A DNA stretch of 64,000 bases, from assembly GCA_016721905.1 (NCBI GenBank), contig JADKHH010000037.1:1-64000 (forward strand). The letters are read 5' to 3'. The notes beneath the pieces were generated by a model that did no database searches, was not told the origin of the DNA, and saw only the letters and a list, made by a program, of their open reading frames with translations. Positions 44,984 through 54,051 of this stretch are shown piece after piece. Position numbers and translations under genes: made by a program. This DNA is from Candidatus Opimibacter skivensis (lineage in GTDB: Bacteria > Bacteroidota > Bacteroidia > Chitinophagales > Saprospiraceae). How positions within the stretch are numbered: the stretch's first letter is position 1; each line of letters starts with the position of its first letter.

Positions 44984-47900
44984 TTAAAGTTTGACAAAGC
45001 GTGTCATGGCTTTGAGTTCACCTTTAGCGCTATAGCCGTTGAGGATATATGCGCCTTGTGTCAGATTGCTCACCTCGATAGTCGTGGTGGTAGCAGATCC
45101 ACTCCATACCGTAGCAACGCGCTGACCATACATATTGTATACATCAAGTCTGGCAACATTGCCTAGGTCATCGATACGCAATATATCTGTCACCGGATTA
45201 GGAGATACTGTCAGGTCACGTGGTTTCTCTGGCCCGCCAAAAAGGCTGGTTGGACCACAACCACCTGTACTGAGTTGGATATCATCAAAGTAGTAGATGA
45301 CATCTTCTGCAGGTATGTTGTTGATATCAAATATCAGCGTGATACGGGCATACTCACCATCATCGGTGATTGGTGTCTGAGAGAAGTCCCATGTCAGTTC
45401 TTCCCACTCATTAGCCTTTGTATTAGCTACAGTAAGGTCACCTGACGTAGGAGCACCTGGTGTCAGCGGACGTTCCAGCTTCATTGTCACAGATGCCACT
45501 TGTGGAGACCACAGTTTCATCTTGATGAGTTTATCGGCACCAAAGTGAATAGGTGCAGCAAGATCAGTGTACATCCCTTGCCATGGTTGGCCGCTGGTAG
45601 ATTTCTCAGTAGCCTTTCCAACTTTAGTGCTGGTATTGATGCCTGTTGGATCAGGATTGGCAACAGTTTCGTATGCACCTGAATCATCAGCAGGGAAATA
45701 TCTCCAGCTATCAGATACAAAAGCAGGCTCTTCATAGTTGACGATACAACCTGTGTAAGGTGCATGTGCAAGTTGAACGTTGTCAATGTAATAATTATCA
45801 AATGTATTTGTCTCAACACCTGCATTGAAGAAGATGCAAACGCGACGGTGATCTTGTCCGACCTGATTAGAGAAATCAACACTCAATGTCTCCCATTCTC
45901 CAGGTGTGGTAATGGCTGTCCAGATTTCTGAAGCAGGGCTTGATCCACCTTCCAGTTTCATGAGGATGGGCACGGCTGCGTCTCCGATCACCTGGAAAGA
46001 AAGTTGATTAAATGCAGACAGATCGATGCCATCAGGAAATTCCCAGCAAAGGGCAGACCATGGCTGACCTGGTTGATCTTCATACAAACCAACATACGTT
46101 GAGCTGTTGGCTACATCCACTTGAGGATTGCCTACCGCTGTCAAATGTTCACTTCCTGAACCAGGCACATTGTTGCGCTGGCACTCGAAGTCATCAATGA
46201 GGTTGCCTATAGCAACAACGCCTTCACAAGGATCAACGGTGCTTTCGGATTGATTGAGGTTGTCGAAGTAGAAGATAGCTCCTTCTTCAGCAACGCCTGG
46301 ATTGAAAATCAATCGCATTGACGCCCAATCATCCACCGCCTGGAATTCAGAAAAATCAAATGAAATGGTCTGCCATGCGCCACCTGTTTCGATGTCACGT
46401 GTCACTTCTTTGTTTCCTTCTGATACACTCTCCAGTTGGAACGTCATCGTACCTGGTGCACTAGCCCATACGTCCATATTGTATTGAGGACGGTCGGTAA
46501 TATCAATCACGCCTGGAGCTACAGCAGCAAGTGTACTGAACGCAGAGGTGCCTTTGGTGTATTCACCTACCTGAGTAGACGTATTAATACCAGATGCATC
46601 CGGATTAGGAATCACTGCGAATGCACCATGCAGTAATGCCTGGTCATCGAGTGGAGCCCATGGAAGGAATGCGCCTTGTTCGAAATCTTCAAGAACCGCA
46701 CTGGGAGCTTCATTCCAGTTAATATCATCTATGTAATACACATCACCAGCCTGAGGATCTTGTCCGCCGTTAAAGAAGATCGCGATCTTCTTGTGTGTGG
46801 ACAATGCTTCTCCGCTGAAATCAATGGAGTATTGCTCCCAGTTACCTGCAGAAATAGCATCAACCCATATTTCCTTGGCAGGGGATGAACCACCTTCCAG
46901 TTTGAACAGGATCGGCACTACTCTTGGTGACCATATTTTGATATTGAGTTGGTTGCGTGTACTCAAGTCAATCGGATTTTGATTGTCGAGAAGTAACGTC
47001 GCCCATTGCTCTGTAGAAGGATCGCCATAGCGACCTACTTTAGCTGAGGTGTTAACTGAATTTGGTGCCGGATTATTGACAACTGAAAGGCTATCCCAGC
47101 CATTGACATAGGTAGCATTTCGATTGCATTCGAAATCATCGATCATGTTTGGATCCGGTGTTACACTTTTACATGCACCCTGCGCAATAGCCCGGAGATT
47201 GTCGAAGTAGTATGTATCCACACTTGTCTTCACTGCCGGGTCAAAAAACAATACAATTTTCGAAAGATGTGTCGCATCCGCTACATCGGAGAAATCGAAT
47301 GTGTATTCTTGCCATTCGTTGGTTAAACCAATATTTTTAAACCGTTCTATTGGTGCCCCTGCTCCTTCGAGTTTGAGGAGTACCTGTGTAGGGGCATTTG
47401 CGCGAATCTGCAATTGAAACTGATTCAATATGCTCAGGTCCATCGGTGCGCCCAGATCAGCCACTACAAAACTGTATTCAAATGTATCCTTTACAAACAG
47501 CGCTACGCTGTCTGATGAATTCACACTATTTGGATCAGGGTTCTGTACAACACCTGCGTAATTTCCATTGATACCTATCCAAGGTAGCGCAGCGCCATTT
47601 TCAAAGGTTTCAAGATCTTGTTTGGCCTCGTATCCTACAATGTCATCAAAATAAAAGGTCTGGTCTACACCTGGTAGAAATGGATTAAAAGACACAAGTA
47701 TTTTATCCATGCCTGTAAATGGAGCGCCATTACTGAGTTCAAAACTGTACTCAACCCATTGGTTAGCGACCACAATATCCCTGAACATCTCAACCTGATT
47801 GCCACCACCTTCAAATTTGAAGAGCACTTTACTTGGTGCAATAGGCGACCAGACTTTCATTTTGATCAGATTAAACTTGGTCAGATCTGCAGGATTTGTT

Positions 47901-48133
47901 AACGTCCCTAAAGCATAACAAAAATCTGACGTTGAAACATTGGTATACGAACCAACGTCAACGCTTGCATTGACTGCATCTGGTGCAGGATTTGTAACCG
48001 CACCATTATAAAGACCATTTGTAGCGACCCATGCTACATCGGCAGCACCGCCTTCAAAATCCTCATATAGGATCTGTGCAGGCAGAAGTTGTGCGGTGAA
48101 GAAAAGAATAAAAAGTAGAAGTACATTTTTCAT
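44984..48133 (-). CDS. Six-repeat surface glycan-binding protein with T9SS sorting domain
   Basis: This 1049-residue exported protein has a signal peptide (ending LLPAQ) and six tandem beta-sandwich-like repeats of about 155 residues starting near residues 20, 172, 330, 479, 643 and 794. Each opens with a DFE/TFE/NYE motif and ends with YYFDDI/YYIDDI/FYFDNL, and includes a core I-F-KLEGG-SPA. A T9SS type A sorting domain covers about 973-1049 (VSPNPVTDILRIDD...GAYILNGYS). The repeats resemble carbohydrate-binding modules of the galactose-binding fold. The protein likely holds beta-glucan at the cell surface for the two GH144-type enzymes. The exact ligand is not known. Confidence 0.78.
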   Translation of the reverse strand: MKNVLLLFILFFTAQLLPAQILYEDFEGGAADVAWVATNGLYNGAVTNPAPDAVNASVDVGSYTNVSTSDFCYALGTLTNPADLTKFNLIKMKVWSPIAPSKVLFKFEGGGNQVEMFRDIVVANQWVEYSFELSNGAPFTGMDKILVSFNPFLPGVDQTFYFDDIVGYEAKQDLETFENGAALPWIGINGNYAGVVQNPDPNSVNSSDSVALFVKDTFEYSFVVADLGAPMDLSILNQFQLQIRANAPTQVLLKLEGAGAPIERFKNIGLTNEWQEYTFDFSDVADATHLSKIVLFFDPAVKTSVDTYYFDNLRAIAQGACKSVTPDPNMIDDFECNRNATYVNGWDSLSVVNNPAPNSVNTSAKVGRYGDPSTEQWATLLLDNQNPIDLSTRNQLNIKIWSPRVVPILFKLEGGSSPAKEIWVDAISAGNWEQYSIDFSGEALSTHKKIAIFFNGGQDPQAGDVYYIDDINWNEAPSAVLEDFEQGAFLPWAPLDDQALLHGAFAVIPNPDASGINTSTQVGEYTKGTSAFSTLAAVAPGVIDITDRPQYNMDVWASAPGTMTFQLESVSEGNKEVTRDIETGGAWQTISFDFSEFQAVDDWASMRLIFNPGVAEEGAIFYFDNLNQSESTVDPCEGVVAIGNLIDDFECQRNNVPGSGSEHLTAVGNPQVDVANSSTYVGLYEDQPGQPWSALCWEFPDGIDLSAFNQLSFQVIGDAAVPILMKLEGGSSPASEIWTAITTPGEWETLSVDFSNQVGQDHRRVCIFFNAGVETNTFDNYYIDNVQLAHAPYTGCIVNYEEPAFVSDSWRYFPADDSGAYETVANPDPTGINTSTKVGKATEKSTSGQPWQGMYTDLAAPIHFGADKLIKMKLWSPQVASVTMKLERPLTPGAPTSGDLTVANTKANEWEELTWDFSQTPITDDGEYARITLIFDINNIPAEDVIYYFDDIQLSTGGCGPTSLFGGPEKPRDLTVSPNPVTDILRIDDLGNVARLDVYNMYGQRVATVWSGSATTTTIEVSNLTQGAYILNGYSAKGELKAMTRFVKL

Positions 48134-48378
48134 ATCGGAACTGAATTTTTGGATTGTGAAAATTATTGAACTCTAAAATTAACCATTCAAATCGGAAAGG
48201 CGTAGTGTCGCTTCAACATTTTTGATGCGAACTGACAGATACATGGCAGAATACTGAAATATTATTTCTAAATATAGTGCTATGAGCATGCTATAGATTA
48301 GAAACTTTCGTCAACTATAATCTCATATGATGAGATGTGCTGAATGCGATTGAAACCGTATTGAATATGGAATTTTTA
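48134..48378. other. Intra-PUL spacer with small hairpin
   Basis: A 7-bp hairpin ATCTCAT-ATG-ATGAGAT near 48321-48337 follows the GH144-type stop on the minus strand and could be a weak terminator. No gene or repeat array is present. The spacer may carry a separate promoter for the glycan-binding protein gene, but no TAnnTTTG box was found. Confidence 0.4.
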
Positions 48379-50204
48379 TTACTTGACCAGCACAGGATGA
48401 CTGCCCATGTTATGATTTTGATCATATAAGGTGACCCAAAACCATCCGGAGGTGATGCTATTGTCTGCCAGTTTGATGTGGATCAATTGGTCACCTTTGA
48501 CCTGGGATTCAAAAGCCAACTTCCTGCCCATCAGATCAGAGATTGCAATGGTGGGCATCCTGTGGTTTGATATTTGATTCAATTGAAGATAAAATTCTCC
48601 ATTACTGAAGGTAGGATAGACTTGCCATTCGCTGGCGATTAAGGGTTCATCTTTTGTGGACACAGGATCTTCCACAAAGCCAGCAGCAGTCAGCGCGGGT
48701 GTTATCTCAGGGTTGGCCATAAAGTTTGACCAAAGCAACCCTGACCGGTGGTTTTCAATCATGTTGATGATAGGTCCCTGATCAATAGCCAGATACGAAT
48801 CCGCAAACCAGTCTTGCTTGAGGTTGAAGGCATCATAAAAGCCATACTCCCCCCAAAGATCCGGACCATGTTCGCGGTAAAAATGCTTCAGGGCACCCAG
48901 ACTCTCTTGTGGTGTGTACGGCATGGAGGGAATGGCAGCCGCAGGCGTGATGGTGCCATTGTCAGTGCCTGGGCCAGGTGCATGCGCCAGATAGCCAAAA
49001 GGGTCATCACTGGCCGTCAACCCCCAGCAGTTTTCACTATATCCTCGTAGTTGAAAGGGTTATCGATGCACCATGACCTGTTGATCAGCGTGTGATTGCG
49101 GTTTTGATCAAAGTAATTGGCATATGCATCCTTGATATTTCGCGGATCAAAGCCCATAAAGGAATAATGCGCAAAGAAGAGCGGCCCTCCAAGGTGGGGA
49201 CCCACAAAGAGTTTATAGCCGTACCAGGTATTGCCATTGACATATCCGGCTCCGGCCCATCCACTGTGATAGTAGTCCGCGTCAACCGGATGGGTAGGTG
49301 AAGCTATCGCCAGGAGATAGACGATAAGTGCTTCATTATAGCCCCTGAGGGGAAAGTTCATCTGCCATCCAAAGTTTGGCGACCAGTGCCAGTAGAGCAC
49401 CCCTGAATCATTGCGGCTGTAGTGATCCCATTCTACATCTTCCCAGAGTGATGTAATCACATCACGAAGGGTATTTTCGGTGATCAGGTTTTGATTGAAA
49501 TATTGACGGGCTGACAACAAGCCCTCCATCAAAAAAGCTGTCTCTACGAGATCGCCGCCATTGTCAAACGTGCTGAAAGGAATCACATCTCCTGTCTTAC
49601 CATTCATCCAGTGTGGAAAGACTCCGTGGAATCGGTCTGCAAACTGAAGGAAACTCACGATTTTCAGTAATCGGTTGACGCCTTCTTCTCTAGTGATATA
49701 ACCTCTGTGTACGCCCACTATCAACGCCATGATTCCAAAGCCTGTGCCTCCGGTCGTCACGATGTCATCACTGCCTAACCGCTCGCGTGCCATGCCACTG
49801 GTAGGATGACCATATTCATAAAAGTAGCGGAAGGTATATTCCTGAACCATGTCGAGGAACTGGTCATCGGAAGATGGAGCAACGACTGCATCAATGGTGT
49901 CTGATGACTCTAAAACCACTCCGGTGACTGAGAGTGCATAGATATAATATTGATAACTAAAGTCCTCTTGCAGATCTCTTCCGGTCCAATCCTGGAGGCG
50001 CAATTTTCTGGTCTCTGTTAATACTGAATACCCGGGATCATCTTCTGCTTTCCTCCATATCTGGTATCTGTCGGCAGTGGATACACTGTTCCAGTTGAGT
50101 TCGGTGTGCATATCATAGCCTTTCCCGGATAGGATCAATGCCTGACCGTCAGTGATAGTGGAACAAAGCGTGATAAGGATAAAGGAAAAGAAGAATTTCA
50201 GCAT
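48379..50204 (-). CDS. FnIII plus glycoamylase-like (GH144-type) enzyme with T9SS sorting domain, one frameshift
   Basis: This is the first gene of the PUL. After a signal peptide (MLKFFFSFILITLCSTITDGQ, start at 50204) comes a fibronectin-III-like domain (LNWNSVSTADRYQIWRKAEDD). Next is a GH144-type barrel with FRYFYEYGHPTSGM, GTGFGIMALIVGVHRGYITREE, LVETAFLMEGLLSARQYF and YNEALIVYLLAIASPTHPVD. One indel near 49035-49045 breaks the frame; the second part continues GYSENCWGLTASDDP and LAIDQGPIINMIENHRSGL and ends with a T9SS-type sorting domain (YPTFSNGEFYLQL...). It is a paralogue of the enzyme at 43528 but is directed to T9SS export, so it probably cleaves the polymer outside the cell. Confidence 0.82.
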
Positions 50205-50556
50205 AAGCCCATGCAAGGTAAAGGGTTTTAGGGTAACCCACGTAAACCGGGCCGACAAGCTCACTTCATTATCCTTGCCAGCCTGTCTTTATCGTGTGTG
50301 GATCAAGTCTGGTCTATGACTTTATAATTCTGCTATTAAACCTCTGTAAACTGATTGGGTTTGTAGTTATTTTACTACAAAAGCAGGTGCAACCAAAAGC
50401 AATATTTACCATTCGTAACTGAATAAATCGCATGAATCGTTTTCTGCCATGATTTTCGTCAAAAAGCAGCGATTTAGGCAGATTTCAAGCCTTAGACTGG
50501 CTAATTCTTAGTTACTTTGCCGTTTAATTTGACCATTACTAAAAACCAAATTAATC
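50205..50556. promoter_or_regulatory. Divergent promoter region between the PUL and the DUF4136 gene
   Basis: This 352-nt region separates divergent genes. On the minus strand TTTACCTTG (50212-50220) lies just upstream of the GH144-type start and is a partial -7 match. On the plus strand TTACTTTG (50512-50519) precedes the DUF4136 gene and resembles the sequence before the GT4 gene at 6851. No regulator gene or large inverted repeat was seen. Confidence 0.4.
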
Positions 50557-51180
50557 ATGAATCGATTTTTTAAATTTTTCGTTTTCGCATCACTTTCCGG
50601 ATTGGTGTTGGGCGGATGCTATCCAGCGGGTCCGGATTTTACGGAAGATCTGGATGTAGTGTATTCCAACTTCGACCCGGAATTTGATTTTCAGAGCCGG
50701 AGCACATATGCCATGCCTGACAAAATCGTTGTTGACGTGGATATCGCCAACAATGGTGATACGACGTATGAGTACATGAAGGACATCTATGCCGGCCCTA
50801 TCCTGGGCAGGATTGAAGCCAACATGTCATCATTGGGATGGACCAGGGTGGACCTCAGTGGTAATCCGGATGTATTGCTTACTCCTGCTGCCATTTCTTC
50901 TACCACCTATTTCTATTCCTACTGGTATGACTGGTGGTACGGTGGCTATTATGGCGGTTGGGGCTGGTATTATCCACCTTACTACACCGTAAGCAGTTAC
51001 ACAACCGGATCACTGGTGATGACCATGGCTGATCCGAATATAGACAGCCCGATCAATAAATCCCCGACTGCCTGGATAGGTGCCATGAACGGACTGCTGA
51101 CAGGTTCAGGAGATATCAATCGTGTATTGAATGGCATAGACCAGGCATTTGATCAATCTGCTTATTTAAAAACCAATTAA
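50557..51180 (+). CDS. DUF4136 lipoprotein with aromatic-rich segment
   Basis: This 207-residue lipoprotein (lipobox LVLGGC, Cys21) has the DUF4136 layout: YSNFDPEFDFQSRSTYAMPDKI near the start, IEANMSSLGWTRVDLSGNPDVLL in the middle, and TAWIGAMNGLLTG...INRVLNGIDQAFDQSAYL at the end. Between residues about 113 and 150 lies an extremely Tyr/Trp/Gly-rich stretch (YWYDWWYGGYYGGWGWYYPP). The function is unknown; such proteins are envelope lipoproteins. It is followed 13 nt later by an outer-membrane barrel gene, probably co-transcribed. Confidence 0.82.
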   Translation: MNRFFKFFVFASLSGLVLGGCYPAGPDFTEDLDVVYSNFDPEFDFQSRSTYAMPDKIVVDVDIANNGDTTYEYMKDIYAGPILGRIEANMSSLGWTRVDLSGNPDVLLTPAAISSTTYFYSYWYDWWYGGYYGGWGWYYPPYYTVSSYTTGSLVMTMADPNIDSPINKSPTAWIGAMNGLLTGSGDINRVLNGIDQAFDQSAYLKTN

Positions 51181-51193
51181 TCCAGAGCTGACC

Positions 51194-51790
51194 ATGAAAA
51201 AGATACAATATACCCTGGCTATACTGCTGATCAGCGCTGTCACTATGCTACAGGCGCAGAGCAATACCTACATGACCTATTCCATGGGATTTGGAATGGG
51301 AGACCTCGGCGATTTTATTTCCAAAACCAGCTTCCGCGGTGCCGCTATCGATTACCGTAAACTGGTACAACCCAATGTTGGCGTTGGTTTCAATCTCGGA
51401 TGGAATGTCTTTTATGAAGACAAAGCATTTGACACCTATACCAGCGGAACAGAATCATTGAGCGGCAGACAATTCAGATACAGCAACCATATTCCTATGT
51501 TGCTCAACGCAGACTACTACCTGAACCCAGGTGAAAAAGTAAGCCCTTTTATTGGCCTCGGTACAGGTGTGATGTACAGCAGAAGAAATACGGATATGAA
51601 CCTCTATACCGTTCAGGAAGAAGCGTGGAATTTCACCTTGTGTCCTGAGATCGGTGTACAGTTCAATAGCAATATCAGCTCTGCCACCACCATCATGCTG
51701 AAATACTACTACGGACTCAAAGCCGGTGAACTGGATGAAGCACAATCGTATCTGGCATTGAATGTGGGTTTTGTCTTCAGACAGCCCTAG
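51194..51790 (+). CDS. Outer membrane beta-barrel protein
   Basis: This 198-residue protein has a signal peptide (ending VTMLQAQ) and alternating-residue strands (GVGFNLGWNVFYED, FIGLGTGVMYSRRNTDMN, LALNVGFVFRQP) that suggest an eight-stranded barrel. It is not assigned to a named family. It shares an operon with the DUF4136 lipoprotein. A heptamer repeat array starts directly after its stop codon. Confidence 0.75.
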   Translation: MKKIQYTLAILLISAVTMLQAQSNTYMTYSMGFGMGDLGDFISKTSFRGAAIDYRKLVQPNVGVGFNLGWNVFYEDKAFDTYTSGTESLSGRQFRYSNHIPMLLNADYYLNPGEKVSPFIGLGTGVMYSRRNTDMNLYTVQEEAWNFTLCPEIGVQFNSNISSATTIMLKYYYGLKAGELDEAQSYLALNVGFVFRQP

Positions 51791-51912
51791 GAAGTGAAAA
51801 GTGAAAAGTGAAAAGTGAAAAGTGAAGAGTGAAGAGTGAAGAGTGAAGAGTGAAGAGTGAAGAGTGATTACTAAACTTAAATTAAATACTCACAACTCAC
51901 AACTCACAACTG
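51791..51912. repeat. AGTGAAA/AGTGAAG heptamers and CTCACAA units
   Basis: About four AGTGAAA units pass into about seven AGTGAAG units (to about 51867), all with a 7-nt period. Three CTCACAA units follow at 51889-51910. The spacer then has two ACCATTTAAC words before the next gene. Confidence 0.88.
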
Positions 51913-51960
51913 ATTACCATTTAACATTAACCATTTAACAATAAACAACAAACCATTCAA

Positions 51961-52425
51961 ATGAAACACTTACTAGTTATCGCGGCCCTGTTTGTTTCGA
52001 CCATGGGTTTCGCACAGAGTTCACAGGAGGAAGTTGATTTACTTCAGTCCCTGTATGGCATGCAGAAGAAAGACATCGTGGCTGATTTCATCAAGCTGGA
52101 GGGGCCTCAGAAAGATGCTTTCTGGGAAATTTACGATGCCTATGAACTGGAGCGCAAAGTATTGGGACAGAGAAGAGTTAATCTCCTGTCTACGTATGCT
52201 GAATTCTACAGTTCATTGAATGATGATGCTACTGACATCCTGATCAAGGAGATGAATGACATCACCATCACCAATGATAAGCTGATCGCCAAGTATTATG
52301 GCAAGCTGAAAAAGAAAGCTGGTGTAAAAGCTGCAGCTCAATTCGTGCAGATTGAATCTTACCTGTTGAGCGACATGCGCGCTACTGTACTTGAGGAGAT
52401 TCCATTTATCGGGGAATTGGATTAG
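51961..52425 (+). CDS. Small helical periplasmic protein, unknown
   Basis: This 154-residue protein has a signal peptide (MKHLLVIAALFVSTMGFAQ) and then an almost wholly helical, charged body (EEVDLLQSLYGMQKKDIVADFIKLEGPQKDAFWEIYDAYELERKVLGQRRVNLL). Size and character resemble Spy/CpxP-like periplasmic proteins, but no LTxxQ motif is visible, so this is only an analogy. A strong terminator follows. Confidence 0.7.
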   Translation: MKHLLVIAALFVSTMGFAQSSQEEVDLLQSLYGMQKKDIVADFIKLEGPQKDAFWEIYDAYELERKVLGQRRVNLLSTYAEFYSSLNDDATDILIKEMNDITITNDKLIAKYYGKLKKKAGVKAAAQFVQIESYLLSDMRATVLEEIPFIGELD

Positions 52426-52448
52426 TCTTTTGTTACCTGATATAACAG

Positions 52449-52478
52449 AAAAAGCCATTCCCCGCGGAATGGCTTTTT
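52449..52478 (+). terminator. Intrinsic terminator
   Basis: AAAAAGCCATTCC pairs with GGAATGGCTTTTT around a CCGC loop and is followed by further T residues. It is located 24 nt after the stop of the small helical protein gene. Confidence 0.88.
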
Positions 52479-52571
52479 TTATTTTCTAATCTCACCGGAT
52501 CTATGTAGTTAAATTACTACTTCACAAAAACCATTTGATCCAATAATTATCTTGCAGTTCAACCCGCGATT

Positions 52572-54043
52572 ATGAATACTCTATGGAATACCATTATCAT
52601 TATTATCATTTCCTTAATGGTTGTATCTCCTGTCGAGGCGCAGGATAATCATTATGCCTGGATGCAGTTTGGATCACGAAATGGGATCCTCAATAATGCC
52701 AACCTCAGTCAGTTTGAAGATCAGTCAGCTGTCATCGTCAACCCCGCTACCCTTTCTGAGGCAACCCAATCCAGCTTTAATTTCAGTACCAACGCTGTGG
52801 GATTCAATAATATAAAATTTGAGAATGGCCTCGGTGAGGGCTTTACCATCAAGAACAGTAGTCTGACCATCCTCCCTTCACTTGCAGCTGGGGTGATCAA
52901 ACCAAAAAAAAGCGAAAAGAACCTGGTGATCGGGTATGCATTGCATACGAACAATACAGATCTGCTCAATTTTTCAGACAGAGTAGAGACAAAGATTAAT
53001 CTGATCAATGAAACAGAAAGCCCCGGTGAGGAAAATTATCTGGCGCAATACAACATTACAACCAACCTGGACGAGATTGCCATCATTGGCGGTATTGGTT
53101 GGAATCTTACCCCCAACCTCTCGCTAGGTATTTCCCAGAACTTTTTATACCGCACACAAGAGTATGCGCAAAAGTTTTCGGCGTATGCTATTCCTGACAA
53201 GGGAAGTGGTGCAAGTGTGGATCTGACAGGCACCAACTATGATTATTATACCCGGTATTCGAAACTCATCACCTACACCAAAATCGGCCTACATACTAAA
53301 CTGAAGGAATGGGATCTTGGCCTGGCCATCTCTACACCAACGCTTGGGATCATGGGCACAGGTTATATCCTTGCAGATCTAAGCTTGTCGAATATTCGTC
53401 TCGATGAGGACCTGAATGTGCCACGAAAAAATTACCTGGCCAATGGTGAATTTGACAAGATCAAGGCGCAATACAAATACCCCGTCAATGCGGCTTTCGG
53501 CATCTCACGTCCATTTGGAAAAGTGCGCATGTACGGCAGTGTCTCCTGGTTTGGCAAGATCAAGACCTACAACATACTGGACCCGGGGATGCCGCTTTCC
53601 TGCAACCACCAAGCGATGAAAATGTCTTGTATACCAACAAAGTGCTAAGACTATGGTCAACGAACCAAACGGTCATCAATTGGTCAGTAGCTGCTGACTG
53701 GACGATCCGGGACGACTACCATCTTCTTTTTTCTTTCCGGACGGATGAATACTTCAGTGATTTCATTCCTGAACAGGATGGATTTAATCCGGCTATCAAG
53801 CAATGGGACAATTATCATTTCACCATTGGCACACAAAGGAACTTTGGCTGGAGCGAATGGATCGTGGGGTTACGCTATAATTATGCAAAACGTAATGATT
53901 ATCCTCAACCGATCAGCTTTAGTGATCCATCGGAGGATAATTTTTTTCGCGGTGAAACTGCCACAGGAACAATCAAATCAACGGGCTTTCAATTGATGCT
54001 GAGCTATACGTTTACCTTTGGGAACACGTCCAAAGAAAATTAG
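52572..54043 (+). CDS. FadL-like outer membrane barrel protein, one frameshift
   Basis: The protein has a signal peptide (ending PVEAQ) and a barrel with an N-terminal region (GSRNGILNNANLSQFEDQSAVIVNPATLSEATQ) resembling FadL/toluene-type outer membrane transporters, in which an NPA-like motif is typical. The frame breaks at the CCCGGGG run near 53583-53588. The continuation (GDAAFLQPPSDENVLYTNKVLRLW) joins the C-terminal barrel, ending LMLSYTFTFGNTSKEN. The total is about 490 residues. The substrate is unknown. It converges with the DUF481 gene, with 8 nt between stops. Confidence 0.7.
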
Positions 54044-54051
54044 TAGCTACG

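Noticed and set aside
44932..44997. Longer N-terminus for the lipoprotein GH144-type enzyme
   Set aside because: It would translate the terminator hairpin. The lipobox start at 44931 fits better.
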